NCBI GenBank assembly: GCA_937930635.1
Contig: CALHCF010000003.1
Location: 124,001-188,000 of the forward strand
Length of the DNA: 64,000 nucleotides
DNA from: an uncultured Rhizobiaceae group bacterium
Lineage (GTDB): Bacteria > Pseudomonadota > Alphaproteobacteria > Rhizobiales > Rhizobiaceae
Direction of reading: 5' to 3'
The notes beneath the pieces were generated by a model that did no database searches, was not told the origin of the DNA, and worked only from the letters and a program-made list of their open reading frames with translations. Every line of letters starts with the position of its first letter. The stretch's first letter is position 1. Positions 26,281 to 34,795 of this stretch are shown here, piece by piece. Position numbers and translations under genes: made by a program.

Positions 26281-26955
26281 ATGGTGATCGTCGAAATAAA
26301 AGGCTCGGTGGGTACATTTGCCATTGATGCGGACATTCAGGGCGGCATTGGCGTGACAGCCCTTTACGGTATTTCCGGGGCTGGAAAATCGAGCATCCTG
26401 CGTGCCATTGCGGGCCTGTGGAAGCCAGATTCCGGACGCATAATTGTTGGCGAGAGAGTGCTTTTTGACTCCCAAAACAACATCAACATCCCGGCTCACA
26501 AGCGCAAACTGGGCGTGGTTTTTCAAGAACCTCTTCTGTTCCCCCACCTCAACGTTGAGAAGAACCTTCGCTTTGGCTTCTCAGGCAACACCGCGTTTTG
26601 GGACCAGGTAATCAAGATGCTTGATCTTGGCAATTTGCTCACCCGAACACCCCGCCACCTTTCAGGTGGTGAAGCACAAAGAATAGCGCTCGGCAGAGCT
26701 TTGCTGACAGACCCTGGAATGCTGTTGCTGGATGAACCGCTGACCGGCCTTGATGATGCAAGGCGGGCGCAGGTTCTGCCCTACCTGGAACGGTTGCGCG
26801 ACGAAACCACTGTCCCAATCCTTTACGTCAGTCATCACCGTGATGAAATCACCCGTCTTGCCGATCTGGTTTTCCTGGTTGAAAACGGCACAATAACGCG
26901 AGAGATGACACCCACCGAACTCGAAAAGTTCAACTTTTCTGAAACCGGAAACTGA
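26281..26955 (+). CDS. modC: Molybdate ABC transporter ATPase ModC, short form without TOBE domain
   Basis: This is the ATPase of the molybdate importer. Walker A is GISGAGKSS (about 33-41), the signature is LSGGEAQRIALGRAL and Walker B is LLLDEPLTGLDD. It has only 224 residues, whereas usual ModC is about 350 with a C-terminal molybdate-sensing Mop/TOBE domain. That domain is absent and the frame ends cleanly two bases before the next gene, so the loss looks natural rather than a frameshift. Transport may therefore lack trans-inhibition by cytoplasmic molybdate. The start at 26281 is chosen because the longer frame overlaps modB by 40 bases and carries no conserved sequence. Confidence 0.9.
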   Translation: MVIVEIKGSVGTFAIDADIQGGIGVTALYGISGAGKSSILRAIAGLWKPDSGRIIVGERVLFDSQNNINIPAHKRKLGVVFQEPLLFPHLNVEKNLRFGFSGNTAFWDQVIKMLDLGNLLTRTPRHLSGGEAQRIALGRALLTDPGMLLLDEPLTGLDDARRAQVLPYLERLRDETTVPILYVSHHRDEITRLADLVFLVENGTITREMTPTELEKFNFSETGN

Positions 26956-26957
26956 CA

Positions 26958-27977
26958 ATGATCGCCACAATATTCCGTTGCGCAGTGGTTTTTCTGGCCT
27001 TGCAGATCAGTGCCGTGCCTGTTTTCGCTCAATGCGAAAAAGACGAGATTGTTATCAAACTGGGAACACCGCTGCTCAAGGAAGGCAGCGCGCGCAACCG
27101 GGCTGCAAAAGCGCTGCGCGATGCCATCAACAAAGAGATGCAAACACGCGCTTGTCTGCAACTGCTCTCAATACCTGCGCTCTACCGAGATGAGCTTGTA
27201 ATGGAAGCCGTTGTCAAAGGCTCAGTTAACCTGGCTGTTCCCTCTTTCACGACGTTATCGGATGTCGAGCCAACTTTCCGCATTTTTGATGTTCCTTTTA
27301 CCTTCAGCGACATTTTTTCGCTGGAAGCGTTTCAACGTGGTCGCGGTGGTAAGACCCTGTCTGACGCTCTTGCACGTCAAGGACTTCAATCACTGGGATT
27401 TCTGCACAACTCGACAGATCAGCTTTCATCCAAAAAACGCGTCACAAACCCTGCCGATGTCCAGGGATTAAAAATTCGCCTGGGGGGCGGATTTTTTGAT
27501 ACCCAGACGGTCCGTGCCTTAAGGGCCACCGCACAATCTATTGCTGAAAGTGAAACCGAAGCTGCGTTGCGCGATGGACGTCTGGACGCCCAGGCTTCCA
27601 GCTGGTCGCTGATGCAGGAGCGAAAGATTGGGGACGTGCAAACAGCACTGATTGAAACCAGCCACCGTTTCACAGGCTACAACATACTGGCCCAGCGCAA
27701 ATGGTGGAATGAACTGGATGCAAAACTGAGAACTGATCTGACAGCGCTTATTGCGCGCATATCAAACACCACAAATTCAGCAACTCTGGCCAAAGACGTG
27801 GACGTCAAGAACTCGCTCATGCGCAGCAAGAGCGCGGTTTATGCGCTAACCCGCAAGCAACGGGCCGAATGGAACAGGGTATTACAGCCTGTTTGGCAGC
27901 AGTTTTTGGCACCCTTCCCAAATGATCTGAAAAACGATCTCGCCAAAGCCGTAAAAGAGGCTAACAGCCAGCTCTAA
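26958..27977 (+). CDS. Orphan TRAP-type (DctP) periplasmic binding protein
   Basis: This is a 339-residue exported protein with a signal peptide ending near PVFAQC (about 24). DctP-family features are IKLGTPLLKEGSARNRAAKALRDAINKEM, FDVPFTFSDIFSLEAFQRG, VQGLKIRLGGG and the late RKWWNELDAKLR. It resembles binding proteins that occur without DctQ and DctM, and none lies near. It starts two bases after modC and so is transcribed with the molybdate transporter. It might donate ligand to a distant TRAP permease or act as a sensor; the ligand is unknown. Confidence 0.85.
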   Translation: MIATIFRCAVVFLALQISAVPVFAQCEKDEIVIKLGTPLLKEGSARNRAAKALRDAINKEMQTRACLQLLSIPALYRDELVMEAVVKGSVNLAVPSFTTLSDVEPTFRIFDVPFTFSDIFSLEAFQRGRGGKTLSDALARQGLQSLGFLHNSTDQLSSKKRVTNPADVQGLKIRLGGGFFDTQTVRALRATAQSIAESETEAALRDGRLDAQASSWSLMQERKIGDVQTALIETSHRFTGYNILAQRKWWNELDAKLRTDLTALIARISNTTNSATLAKDVDVKNSLMRSKSAVYALTRKQRAEWNRVLQPVWQQFLAPFPNDLKNDLAKAVKEANSQL

Positions 27978-27989
27978 AAATCAGCCGTA

Positions 27990-28388
27990 TCACCGCCTCA
28001 GATAGCGGTCTCGCAATTGTTTGGTGCGGTGCTTTGTCAGCTCTGTAAGGCACATGTTTACGGCCATCGGCCGGCCGGTTCCCCCTTCCCATTCCAGACC
28101 AACGGAATCGGCGCAATCGCTGTCTCGATAGGCCAGCCAGGCTCGTTGTGCCTCAAGCAATGCAGCCTTTCGCCTCTGATCATAGTCGCTGCCAGTAAAG
28201 CCCCCCTGAACCCGGCTCCAAACCAGATTGAGTTCATTGTCACTCGCCTGCAAATCCAGACTGGTGCAATGGTTGATGGCAAACTGCGATTGATCGTTAG
28301 CGCAATCAACTTCCTGCGCACTTGCCGTATCTGAAAGGAATGTGAACAGACAAACCCCTGACAAGACTGCAAAGATTGGGTGTTTCAC
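27990..28388 (-). CDS. LprI/DUF1311 family secreted protein
   Basis: This is a 132-residue exported protein. The signal peptide (about 1-24, ending ASAQE) is followed by a DUF1311-type domain with four cysteines: VDCANDQSQFAINHC, LLEAQRAWLAYRDSDC and MAVNMCLTELTKHRTKQL. In Mycobacterium, LprI is a lysozyme inhibitor; elsewhere the role is uncertain. It overlaps the upstream aminotransferase stop by four bases and converges on the orphan TRAP binding protein. Confidence 0.78.
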   Translation of the reverse strand: MKHPIFAVLSGVCLFTFLSDTASAQEVDCANDQSQFAINHCTSLDLQASDNELNLVWSRVQGGFTGSDYDQRRKAALLEAQRAWLAYRDSDCADSVGLEWEGGTGRPMAVNMCLTELTKHRTKQLRDRYLRR

Positions 28389-29563
28389 GCTCTTTCCTCT
28401 TTCAAAAACAATTCAATACGGTCCAGAGCACGACTGATGTTTTCCTGCGAATTGGCGTAGGACAGGCGCATATAGCCTTCTCCCAAAATACCGAAATCTG
28501 GTCCTCCAATCGCAGCAACTCCATGTTTTTCGAGCAGCGCCGAAGCGAATTCCTTCGCCTTCCAGCCCGTATTCTTGATGTTGGGGAACGCATAAAAAGC
28601 CCCCTTCGGCATGACACAGCTAACGCCCGGCAGGGCATTTGCACGTTCGACCACCAGTTTTCTGCGGCTGTCGAAGGCCGTCATCATCTCAGCAACCGCC
28701 TCCTGCGGCCCCTCGATGGCAGCAATGCCAGCATATTGCGATGGTGCATTAACGCAGGACCAAGCGTTGACCGCCAGTTTACGCACCTTATCGAAAAGCG
28801 GCTCGGGCCAGATCGACCATCCCATGCGCCAGCCCGTCATTGCCCATGTCTTTGACCAGCCGTTGAGAACTATCAACCTGTCACGGATTTGCGGGAAGGT
28901 GAGAAGCGAAACATGCTCTTCGCCATCATATGTCATCTGGTCGTAGATTTCGTCAGACATGATCGCCGTATCGGGAAAACGGTCCAGACCAGCAATCAGC
29001 TTTTCGATCTCAGAACGCGGCGTCACCCCCCCGGTCGGGTTTGCAGGTGAGTTCAAAATAATCAGGCGGGTCTTGTCAGAAACAAGAGACAAGGCTTCAT
29101 CGCCCGAAAAGGCAAAGCCATTTTCCTCCCTCATGGGAATAGGAACCGGCGTCGCACCGGTGAATTCAATCATGGAACGATAGATCGGAAAACCGGGATC
29201 GGGATACATGATTTCGGTTCCCGGTTCGCCCATCATCAGGATGGCCGCGAACATGGTCACCTTGCCGCCAGGCATAATACAGACAGAATCAGGCGAGACT
29301 TCAACACCGGTTGTGTCCAAGGTTCGTTTCGCAACCGCCTCCCGAAGAGGCAGAATACCGGTTGCCGGCGTATATCCGTGATGGCCATCGCGAAGTGCCT
29401 TTACCGCAGCTTCAACTATGTGATCTGGCGTCGGGAAATTGGGTTGCCCAATACCCAGGTTGATGACGTCCATGCCGCCGGCCGCCAATTCGGTCGCTCG
29501 CGCCAGCACAGCGAAGGCGTTTTCCTCGCCAATGCGATCAAAACCAGGGATTGTACTAATCAT
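28385..29563 (-). CDS. Class I/II pyridoxal-phosphate aminotransferase (aspartate aminotransferase-like)
   Basis: This is a cytoplasmic transaminase, 392 residues. Visible motifs are NLGIGQPNFPTPD, GYTPATG, NSPANPTGG (PLP-ring-contacting Asn), SDEIYDQMTYDG, and NGWSKTWAMTGWRMGW with the Schiff-base Lys near 240. The conserved C-terminal Arg is in MRLSYANS. Its group includes aspartate, kynurenine and alanine-type enzymes, and the exact donor cannot be told. It is divergent from the acetyltransferase gene at 29669. Confidence 0.88.
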   Translation of the reverse strand: MISTIPGFDRIGEENAFAVLARATELAAGGMDVINLGIGQPNFPTPDHIVEAAVKALRDGHHGYTPATGILPLREAVAKRTLDTTGVEVSPDSVCIMPGGKVTMFAAILMMGEPGTEIMYPDPGFPIYRSMIEFTGATPVPIPMREENGFAFSGDEALSLVSDKTRLIILNSPANPTGGVTPRSEIEKLIAGLDRFPDTAIMSDEIYDQMTYDGEEHVSLLTFPQIRDRLIVLNGWSKTWAMTGWRMGWSIWPEPLFDKVRKLAVNAWSCVNAPSQYAGIAAIEGPQEAVAEMMTAFDSRRKLVVERANALPGVSCVMPKGAFYAFPNIKNTGWKAKEFASALLEKHGVAAIGGPDFGILGEGYMRLSYANSQENISRALDRIELFLKEERA

Positions 29564-29668
29564 GAAAACTCAGTCTGGTTAGAGAAACATGGATCAGATT
29601 GTCTCGTGATTTTGGCTCTACAGCAACAACAAATACAGCCCTATCAGTGCGGCAAGGAGGGATATACA

Positions 29669-30343
29669 ATGATAAAAGATCTGACTGACTGGAAGGCATG
29701 CCCACGACCAAAACGCATTGTTCTGGAGGGGCGCTTTTGCAGGCTTGAACCTTTTGATGCTGAGGCCCATGGCGACCAGCTCTTTGAGGCCGCAACGCGT
29801 CACGATAGCGAAGACCGCTTTCGCTATCTGCCTGACACACCGCCCCAAAGCCGTGCTGCATTCCAACCCTGGCTGGATAAAGCGCAAGCAAGCCCAGATC
29901 CGCTCTATTTTGCGGTAATTGACCGGGTAACAAATCAGGTGGAGGGTCGCCAAACTCTAATGCGGATTGATGAAGCCAATGGCGTAATCGAAACCGGCCA
30001 TATCTTCTGGAGCGGCAATATTTCGAGAACACCCGTAACCACCGAAGCCTTCTTCTTGTTTGCCCGCCATATATTTGACGACCTTGGTTACCGGCGTTTC
30101 GAATGGAAATGCAACAACGCCAACGAACCATCAAAACGCGCCGCCGAGCGTTTTGGCATGAGTGCCGAGGGCATATTTCGCCAGGCTGCAATAGTGAAGG
30201 GCGAGAATCGCGATACAGCCTGGTTTTCACTGCTCGACCATGAATGGCCTGTCATGAAAACCGCTTTTGAACGGTGGCTTGCGCCAGCCAATTTCGATAA
30301 GGATGGCCAACAGATCAAACGACTGCTTGAATTGAAAGGCTAA
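29669..30343 (+). CDS. GNAT acetyltransferase (RimJ/RimL-like)
   Basis: This is a 224-residue N-acetyltransferase. The ATG at 29669 is set by an excellent Shine-Dalgarno (AAGGAGGG) seven bases upstream. Family segments are VLEGRFCRLEPFDAEAHGDQLFEA, FAVIDRVTNQVEGRQTLMRID, and YRRFEWKCNNANEPSKRAAERFGM with the acetyl-CoA-binding helix. Homologues are of the Rim type and acetylate protein N-termini or small amines; the target here is unknown. It is four bases before an SDR gene. Confidence 0.85.
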   Translation: MIKDLTDWKACPRPKRIVLEGRFCRLEPFDAEAHGDQLFEAATRHDSEDRFRYLPDTPPQSRAAFQPWLDKAQASPDPLYFAVIDRVTNQVEGRQTLMRIDEANGVIETGHIFWSGNISRTPVTTEAFFLFARHIFDDLGYRRFEWKCNNANEPSKRAAERFGMSAEGIFRQAAIVKGENRDTAWFSLLDHEWPVMKTAFERWLAPANFDKDGQQIKRLLELKG

Positions 30344-30347
30344 CGTC

Positions 30348-31097
30348 ATGGGAAATCGGTTGCAGGGGAAAAAGGCGCTTGTCACGGCTGCCGGACAAGG
30401 TATTGGGCGCGCTATCGCCGATATGTTTCACTCCGAAGGCGCAACCGTCATTGCCAGCGATTTCAATTCCAATCTCCTGAGTGAATTCTCTGACGGCGGC
30501 ATGCAAACCCGTCAGCTTGATGTGACGGATGGGGCTGCGATTCGACAAGCAGCATCGGATATCGGCGCTATCGACATTCTGGCCAATGTGGCAGGGTTTG
30601 TTCACCATGGCTCCGTGCTTGAATGCGATGACGATGCCTGGGATTTCTCCTTCAATCTCAATGTCAAAAGCATGCATCACATGATCCGCGCTTTTTTACC
30701 CGATATGCTCGAGAATGGCGGCGGGTCAATCATCAACATGTCGTCGGGCGCATCGTCGATCAAGGGAGCACCAAACCGTTATGTCTACGGTACCACCAAG
30801 GCTGCGGTCATCGGGCTGACTAAATCGGTGGCGGCGGATTTCGTTGCCAGGGGGATACGCTGCAATGCGATTTGCCCCGGCACTGTGCGTTCACCATCCT
30901 GGGAAGAACGGGTTGCCGAGTTAGGGAGGGAAGTCGGGAGTACGGAAAAGGCAATGGAGATGTTTGTTTCGCGCCAGCCCATGGGTCGGGTCGGGGAAGC
31001 AAAGGAAATTGCTGCGTTTGCAACCTATCTTGCCAGCGACGAAAGTGCTTTCACAACCGGCACCGCCATTCCCATTGATGGTGGCTGGACGCTCTAG
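30348..31097 (+). CDS. Short-chain dehydrogenase (2-keto-3-deoxy-L-fuconate dehydrogenase / DHRS6-like)
   Basis: This is an NAD(P)-dependent oxidoreductase, 249 residues. The cofactor loop is TAAGQGIG (about 14-21); NVAGFVHHG, the catalytic Ser in NMSSGASS, Tyr and Lys in YVYGTTKAAV (about 143-153) and NAICPGTV complete the classical SDR set. The NVAGFVHHG and WDFSFNLNVKSMHHMI segments are close to the DHRS6 group, which in bacteria includes 2-keto-3-deoxy-fuconate dehydrogenase. With DenD next door this suggests sugar-acid oxidation. It lies between the GNAT gene and denD with short gaps. Confidence 0.85.
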   Translation: MGNRLQGKKALVTAAGQGIGRAIADMFHSEGATVIASDFNSNLLSEFSDGGMQTRQLDVTDGAAIRQAASDIGAIDILANVAGFVHHGSVLECDDDAWDFSFNLNVKSMHHMIRAFLPDMLENGGGSIINMSSGASSIKGAPNRYVYGTTKAAVIGLTKSVAADFVARGIRCNAICPGTVRSPSWEERVAELGREVGSTEKAMEMFVSRQPMGRVGEAKEIAAFATYLASDESAFTTGTAIPIDGGWTL

Positions 31098-31110
31098 GAG
31101 AAAGTAATCC

Positions 31111-32091
31111 ATGAAAATTCTGGTTCTTGGTGCGGCTGGTATGATCGGCCGCAAACTGATTGAACGATTGCTCGTCAATGGTTCGCTTCGCGGCGAAAAG
31201 ATAGAGGCAATACACGCATTTGATGTCGTTGAAGGGGCGTTCGACAACAGCGGCTCTATCAACATAACAACGCAAGCCGGTGACGTTGCCGAGAAAGCAA
31301 CCATCGACCGTTTGGTCGCAGCACGTCCCGATATCATCTTCCACCTGGCCGCTATCGTCTCCGGCGAGGCCGAAGCAGATTTCGAGAAGGGGTATCGCAT
31401 CAACCTGGATGGCACGATGAACCTGTTCAACGCCATCATTGGCGAGGAAGGATATACCCCCCGCGTTGTTTATGCCTCTTCAATTGCGGTTTTCGGGGCG
31501 CCGTTTCCTGCCTCGATTGAAGACGAATTTCACCAGACACCCCTCACATCATATGGCACCCAAAAGGCCATAGGAGAGCTTCTGCTCGCCGATTACACAC
31601 GCAAGGGACACATGGACGGGATTGGCCTTCGGTTCCCGACCATTGTGGTACGCCCAGGCAAGCCGAATGCCGCTGCCTCCGGGTTTTTCTCAAACATTAT
31701 TCGGGAGCCACTTTCTGGAAAAGGCGCAGTTTTGCCGGTCGACAAGAGCGTGATGCACTGGATGGCCAGTCCGCGTTCTGCAGTTAATTTCTGCATTCAT
31801 GCCGCAGAGCTGGACGGAGAGACAATCGGACCACGCCGCAATCTGACACTGCCAGGATTGGCCATCACAGTAGGCGAAATGATTCAGGCCCTGGAAAGCA
31901 TTGCAGGAAGTAAAACGGCCGCGCTGGTCACGCATGAACCTAACGAAACCATCATGGGAATTGTTGCCAACTGGCCAAGGCGATTTATTGCCAGTCGCGC
32001 TGAAGAACTCGGTTTCAGCGCTGAAAAAACCTTCGAAGAGATCATTCAGGCACATATCGAAGATGAGCTTGGAGGCCAGCTACCCCAATGA
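31111..32091 (+). CDS. denD: D-erythronate dehydrogenase-like NAD-dependent epimerase/dehydratase (DenD)
   Basis: This is an extended SDR, 326 residues. The Rossmann motif is GAAGMIGRKL (about 7-16), followed by DIIFHLAAIVSGEAEADFEKGYRINLDG and the active-site YGTQKAIGELL (about 151-161). The phrase FPTIVVRPGKPNAAASGFFSNIIREPL is typical of DenD-type proteins, which oxidise D-erythronate at C2 to start C4-acid catabolism. Partner genes otnI, otnC and otnK/dtnK are absent, so the symbol rests on similarity only. It ends exactly where the convergent LacI gene ends. Confidence 0.8.
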   Translation: MKILVLGAAGMIGRKLIERLLVNGSLRGEKIEAIHAFDVVEGAFDNSGSINITTQAGDVAEKATIDRLVAARPDIIFHLAAIVSGEAEADFEKGYRINLDGTMNLFNAIIGEEGYTPRVVYASSIAVFGAPFPASIEDEFHQTPLTSYGTQKAIGELLLADYTRKGHMDGIGLRFPTIVVRPGKPNAAASGFFSNIIREPLSGKGAVLPVDKSVMHWMASPRSAVNFCIHAAELDGETIGPRRNLTLPGLAITVGEMIQALESIAGSKTAALVTHEPNETIMGIVANWPRRFIASRAEELGFSAEKTFEEIIQAHIEDELGGQLPQ

Positions 32092-33099
32092 TCAAGCAAG
32101 ACGGGATACTGAATCACGCACTTTGAGCTTAGGCTCGATCAGAACAGGTTCGGTATCCGGTGTCTCGCCCTTGATTTTGGCAAACAGAGCCCGCGCGGCA
32201 AGGCGTCCAATCTCGTCATGGCCATCGTCCACCGTGGTTAGTGCCGGTGCTGAAATAGAGGCTTCTTCGATATCATCATAACCTGTGACCGCAATGTCGC
32301 GGCCCGGTTCAATACCTCGTTTGCGCAAACCATGCATCACACCAAGCGCAACTGTGTCGCTGCAACAGGCAATGGCAGTTGGAAAGTCCTTCCCGGTACA
32401 AATCTTCTCCACTGCTTCAAAACCGGCCTTGCGGTCATAGGGCGTCTCAATATCTTCGCGTGTGGGAACAGGCAGTTGCGCCTCCTCAAAAGCCTTGTGG
32501 AATCCCCGCCGCCTTGCCCGACCTGTCGATGTAAGCCGTGTCCCTCCAACCAGAGCGATATCACGGTGTCCCTGTTCGATCAGATATTTGGTCACCAATC
32601 GAAATCCGGCTTCGTCATTGCCCAGAAAGGCGGGGACATTGGCATCATCAACCGTTCGCGCAACAAGCGTGACACGCAAGCCCCCCTGTTCGATGCGGGC
32701 AATGTCTTCCGCGTCAGTACCAACTGACGGCGACATGATGACACCATCGGCTCCAAACTGCATCAGGCTGGAAATAAAGCCGTTCTGCAGCTCCAGATCA
32801 TCACCATGATTGCACAAAATGAAAGTCTGGCGGTTGTTTCCAAGCTCCGTTTCAATGGACCGCAATATCTCGGCAAAAAAGGGATTGATGATATCACGCA
32901 CCAAAACACCCACAATATCGGAACGCTGAGTGCGAAGGCTGGCGGCGCGGCGGTCATAGACATAACCAATTTCTTTTGCCCGTTCGCGAATTCTCACACG
33001 GGTTGCTTCAGCCACAAGCGGTGAATCGCGCAAGGCCAGAGAAACCGTCGCCGTGGAAACACCCAGATCATCGGCAATAGTAGACAACGTTATCTTCAT
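32092..33099 (-). CDS. LacI-family transcriptional regulator
   Basis: This is a 335-residue sugar-responsive repressor. The N-terminal helix-turn-helix is ITLSTIADDLGVSTATVSLALRD (about 3-25); the hinge helix region is near 45-60, and a type I periplasmic-like effector domain (VGVLVRDIINPFFAEIL ... VTGYDDIEEASISAPALTTV) follows. The ATG at 33099 gives the canonical LacI start; an upstream frame to 33153 adds unrelated residues. It probably controls the convergent GNAT-SDR-denD genes or the nearby amidohydrolase. No convincing LacI palindrome was found by eye. Confidence 0.9.
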   Translation of the reverse strand: MKITLSTIADDLGVSTATVSLALRDSPLVAEATRVRIRERAKEIGYVYDRRAASLRTQRSDIVGVLVRDIINPFFAEILRSIETELGNNRQTFILCNHGDDLELQNGFISSLMQFGADGVIMSPSVGTDAEDIARIEQGGLRVTLVARTVDDANVPAFLGNDEAGFRLVTKYLIEQGHRDIALVGGTRLTSTGRARRRGFHKAFEEAQLPVPTREDIETPYDRKAGFEAVEKICTGKDFPTAIACCSDTVALGVMHGLRKRGIEPGRDIAVTGYDDIEEASISAPALTTVDDGHDEIGRLAARALFAKIKGETPDTEPVLIEPKLKVRDSVSRLA

Positions 33100-33297
33100 C
33101 GTTGCGGTGCTTTTCCAATCCTGTGCCAGCGACCTCCGCCGGTTGCTTGTCACCTTAAGCTGATATTTGGAACCGCTGCAATCATATCATTTGCCAAAGC
33201 CACAGCTGTTGAAACTGTATGCAAAAGGCCGCTTGTCGGGAGCATAGACCACGGCTATGCACTATCGCAGAAGGGCTTGTGAACATCGGAGAAAAAC

Positions 33298-34641
33298 TTG
33301 CGCACCTGGATCAAAAATCCGCTTTCCATTCTGGCAGAAAACGCCGGTGGCGGTATGGTCGTTGATGGCGGAAAAATTGTTGAAATCATTGCTGCAGGCA
33401 GCCAGCCAAGCCAACCGGTAGAGAGCACCTACGATGCGAGCCAGCACGTTGTGTTGCCCGGATTGATCAACACGCACCATCATTTCTTCCAGACGCTGAC
33501 CCGTGCTCATCCGGCAGCCATCAACAAGGAACTGTTTCCCTGGCTTCAGGCGCTCTATCCGATATGGGCACGCCATGTGAAACCGGACACCTTTCGCCTT
33601 GCGACACGGCTGGCCCTGACCGAGTTGATGATGTCGGGCTGTACCACAGTGTCAGACCATCACTATCTCTACCCGGACGGTCTGGAGAACGCGATGGACA
33701 TCCAGATCGAAGAAGCTGCAAGGCTTGGCATCCGTATGACCGCGACACGCGGTTCCATGAGCCTTTCACAAAAGGACGGCGGCCTGCCACCGGATTCGAT
33801 CGTGCAGGATGATGACACTATTCTGGCAGACTGCGAGCGGGTCCTGAACACCTATCATGACAAATCCGAAGGCTCCATGTTGCAGGTCGCGCTTGCTCCC
33901 TGCGCTCCGTTCACTGTGACAAAACGGCTGATGACCGAGACAATGGAATTGGCTCACAGGCATGATTGCACCTGCCACACCCATCTGGGTGAGACGATTG
34001 ACGAGAACGATTACTGCATTGAACACTACGGCTATCGTCCGGTGGATTATCTTGAAGAACTGGGCTGGATGAACGACCGTGTGTGGCTGGCTCACGGCAT
34101 TCATTTCAACGATGATGAGGTGCTGCGCCTGGGCAAGGCCGGTGTTGGTGTGTGCCATTGTCCGACCTCCAATATGGTGCTTGCATCAGGCAATTGCCGC
34201 ACAAAAGAGCTGGAAGCCGCTGGATGTTCGGTTGGTCTTGGAGTTGATGGGTCAGCTTCCAACGACAACTCAAATCTGATGGAGGGAGTTCGTCATGCCT
34301 TGATGGTCGGACGCCTCACATATGATGCGGCCAGTGTTACCCATTTCGATGCGTTCCGCTGGGCCACGGAAGGTTCAGCCAAATGTCTGGGCCGCGATGA
34401 TATCGGCAAAATTGCGGTCGGCAAGCAGGCCGACCTTTCCCTCTACCGGCTGGACGATCTGCGCTTTTCTGGTGCTGGAGATCCGCTTGCAGCCCTCGTC
34501 CTGTGCGGGGCCCATGAGGCTGACCGCGTGATGGTGGCTGGTGAATGGAGAGTTGAAGACACCATGCCTGTCAACATGGATCTCGCCAGATTGCGCCATG
34601 AACACGGCGAAGCAGCAAAGGCTTTTCTGGAAAACCTGTAA
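33298..34641 (+). CDS. 8-oxoguanine deaminase-like amidohydrolase (ATZ/TRZ family)
   Basis: This is a metal-dependent deaminase, 447 residues. Zinc-ligand segments are INTHHHFFQTL (about 58-68), CHTHLGETIDEND (about 220-232), LAHGIHF and GVDGSASNDNSNLMEG (about 320-335). The N-terminus RTWIKNPLSILAENAGGG is characteristic of the 8-oxoguanine deaminase group, which converts 8-oxoguanine to urate; related enzymes act on s-triazines. Translation most likely starts at a TTG (33298) after CGGAG; no ATG or GTG fits. It is followed 154 bases later by an amidase, consistent with use of N-heterocycles. Confidence 0.85.
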   Translation: MRTWIKNPLSILAENAGGGMVVDGGKIVEIIAAGSQPSQPVESTYDASQHVVLPGLINTHHHFFQTLTRAHPAAINKELFPWLQALYPIWARHVKPDTFRLATRLALTELMMSGCTTVSDHHYLYPDGLENAMDIQIEEAARLGIRMTATRGSMSLSQKDGGLPPDSIVQDDDTILADCERVLNTYHDKSEGSMLQVALAPCAPFTVTKRLMTETMELAHRHDCTCHTHLGETIDENDYCIEHYGYRPVDYLEELGWMNDRVWLAHGIHFNDDEVLRLGKAGVGVCHCPTSNMVLASGNCRTKELEAAGCSVGLGVDGSASNDNSNLMEGVRHALMVGRLTYDAASVTHFDAFRWATEGSAKCLGRDDIGKIAVGKQADLSLYRLDDLRFSGAGDPLAALVLCGAHEADRVMVAGEWRVEDTMPVNMDLARLRHEHGEAAKAFLENL

Positions 34642-34795
34642 GCAAACCACCTTTGATCGCTGTGGACGCTCTCGCCCTATCATCTCTTGGCCGGGATGAT
34701 GAGGGAACACACCTTGTCTTTGGCAGCGAGGAAGGCGAAGCTGAGTTGATCAGCCTGAGCGGATAGTTCTGCTCCATCGTCAGGAGATACTTAAC

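Noticed and set aside
33242-33260. A small inverted repeat (GCATAG/CTATGC) before the 8-oxoguanine deaminase, considered as a purine riboswitch
   Set aside because: Only a 6-bp stem and none of the conserved purine riboswitch core; not supported.
34653-34766. A 37-codon frame with TTG start between the 8-oxoguanine deaminase and amidase genes
   Set aside because: No Shine-Dalgarno, weak start codon and no recognisable sequence; it could be a remnant but is too short to support.
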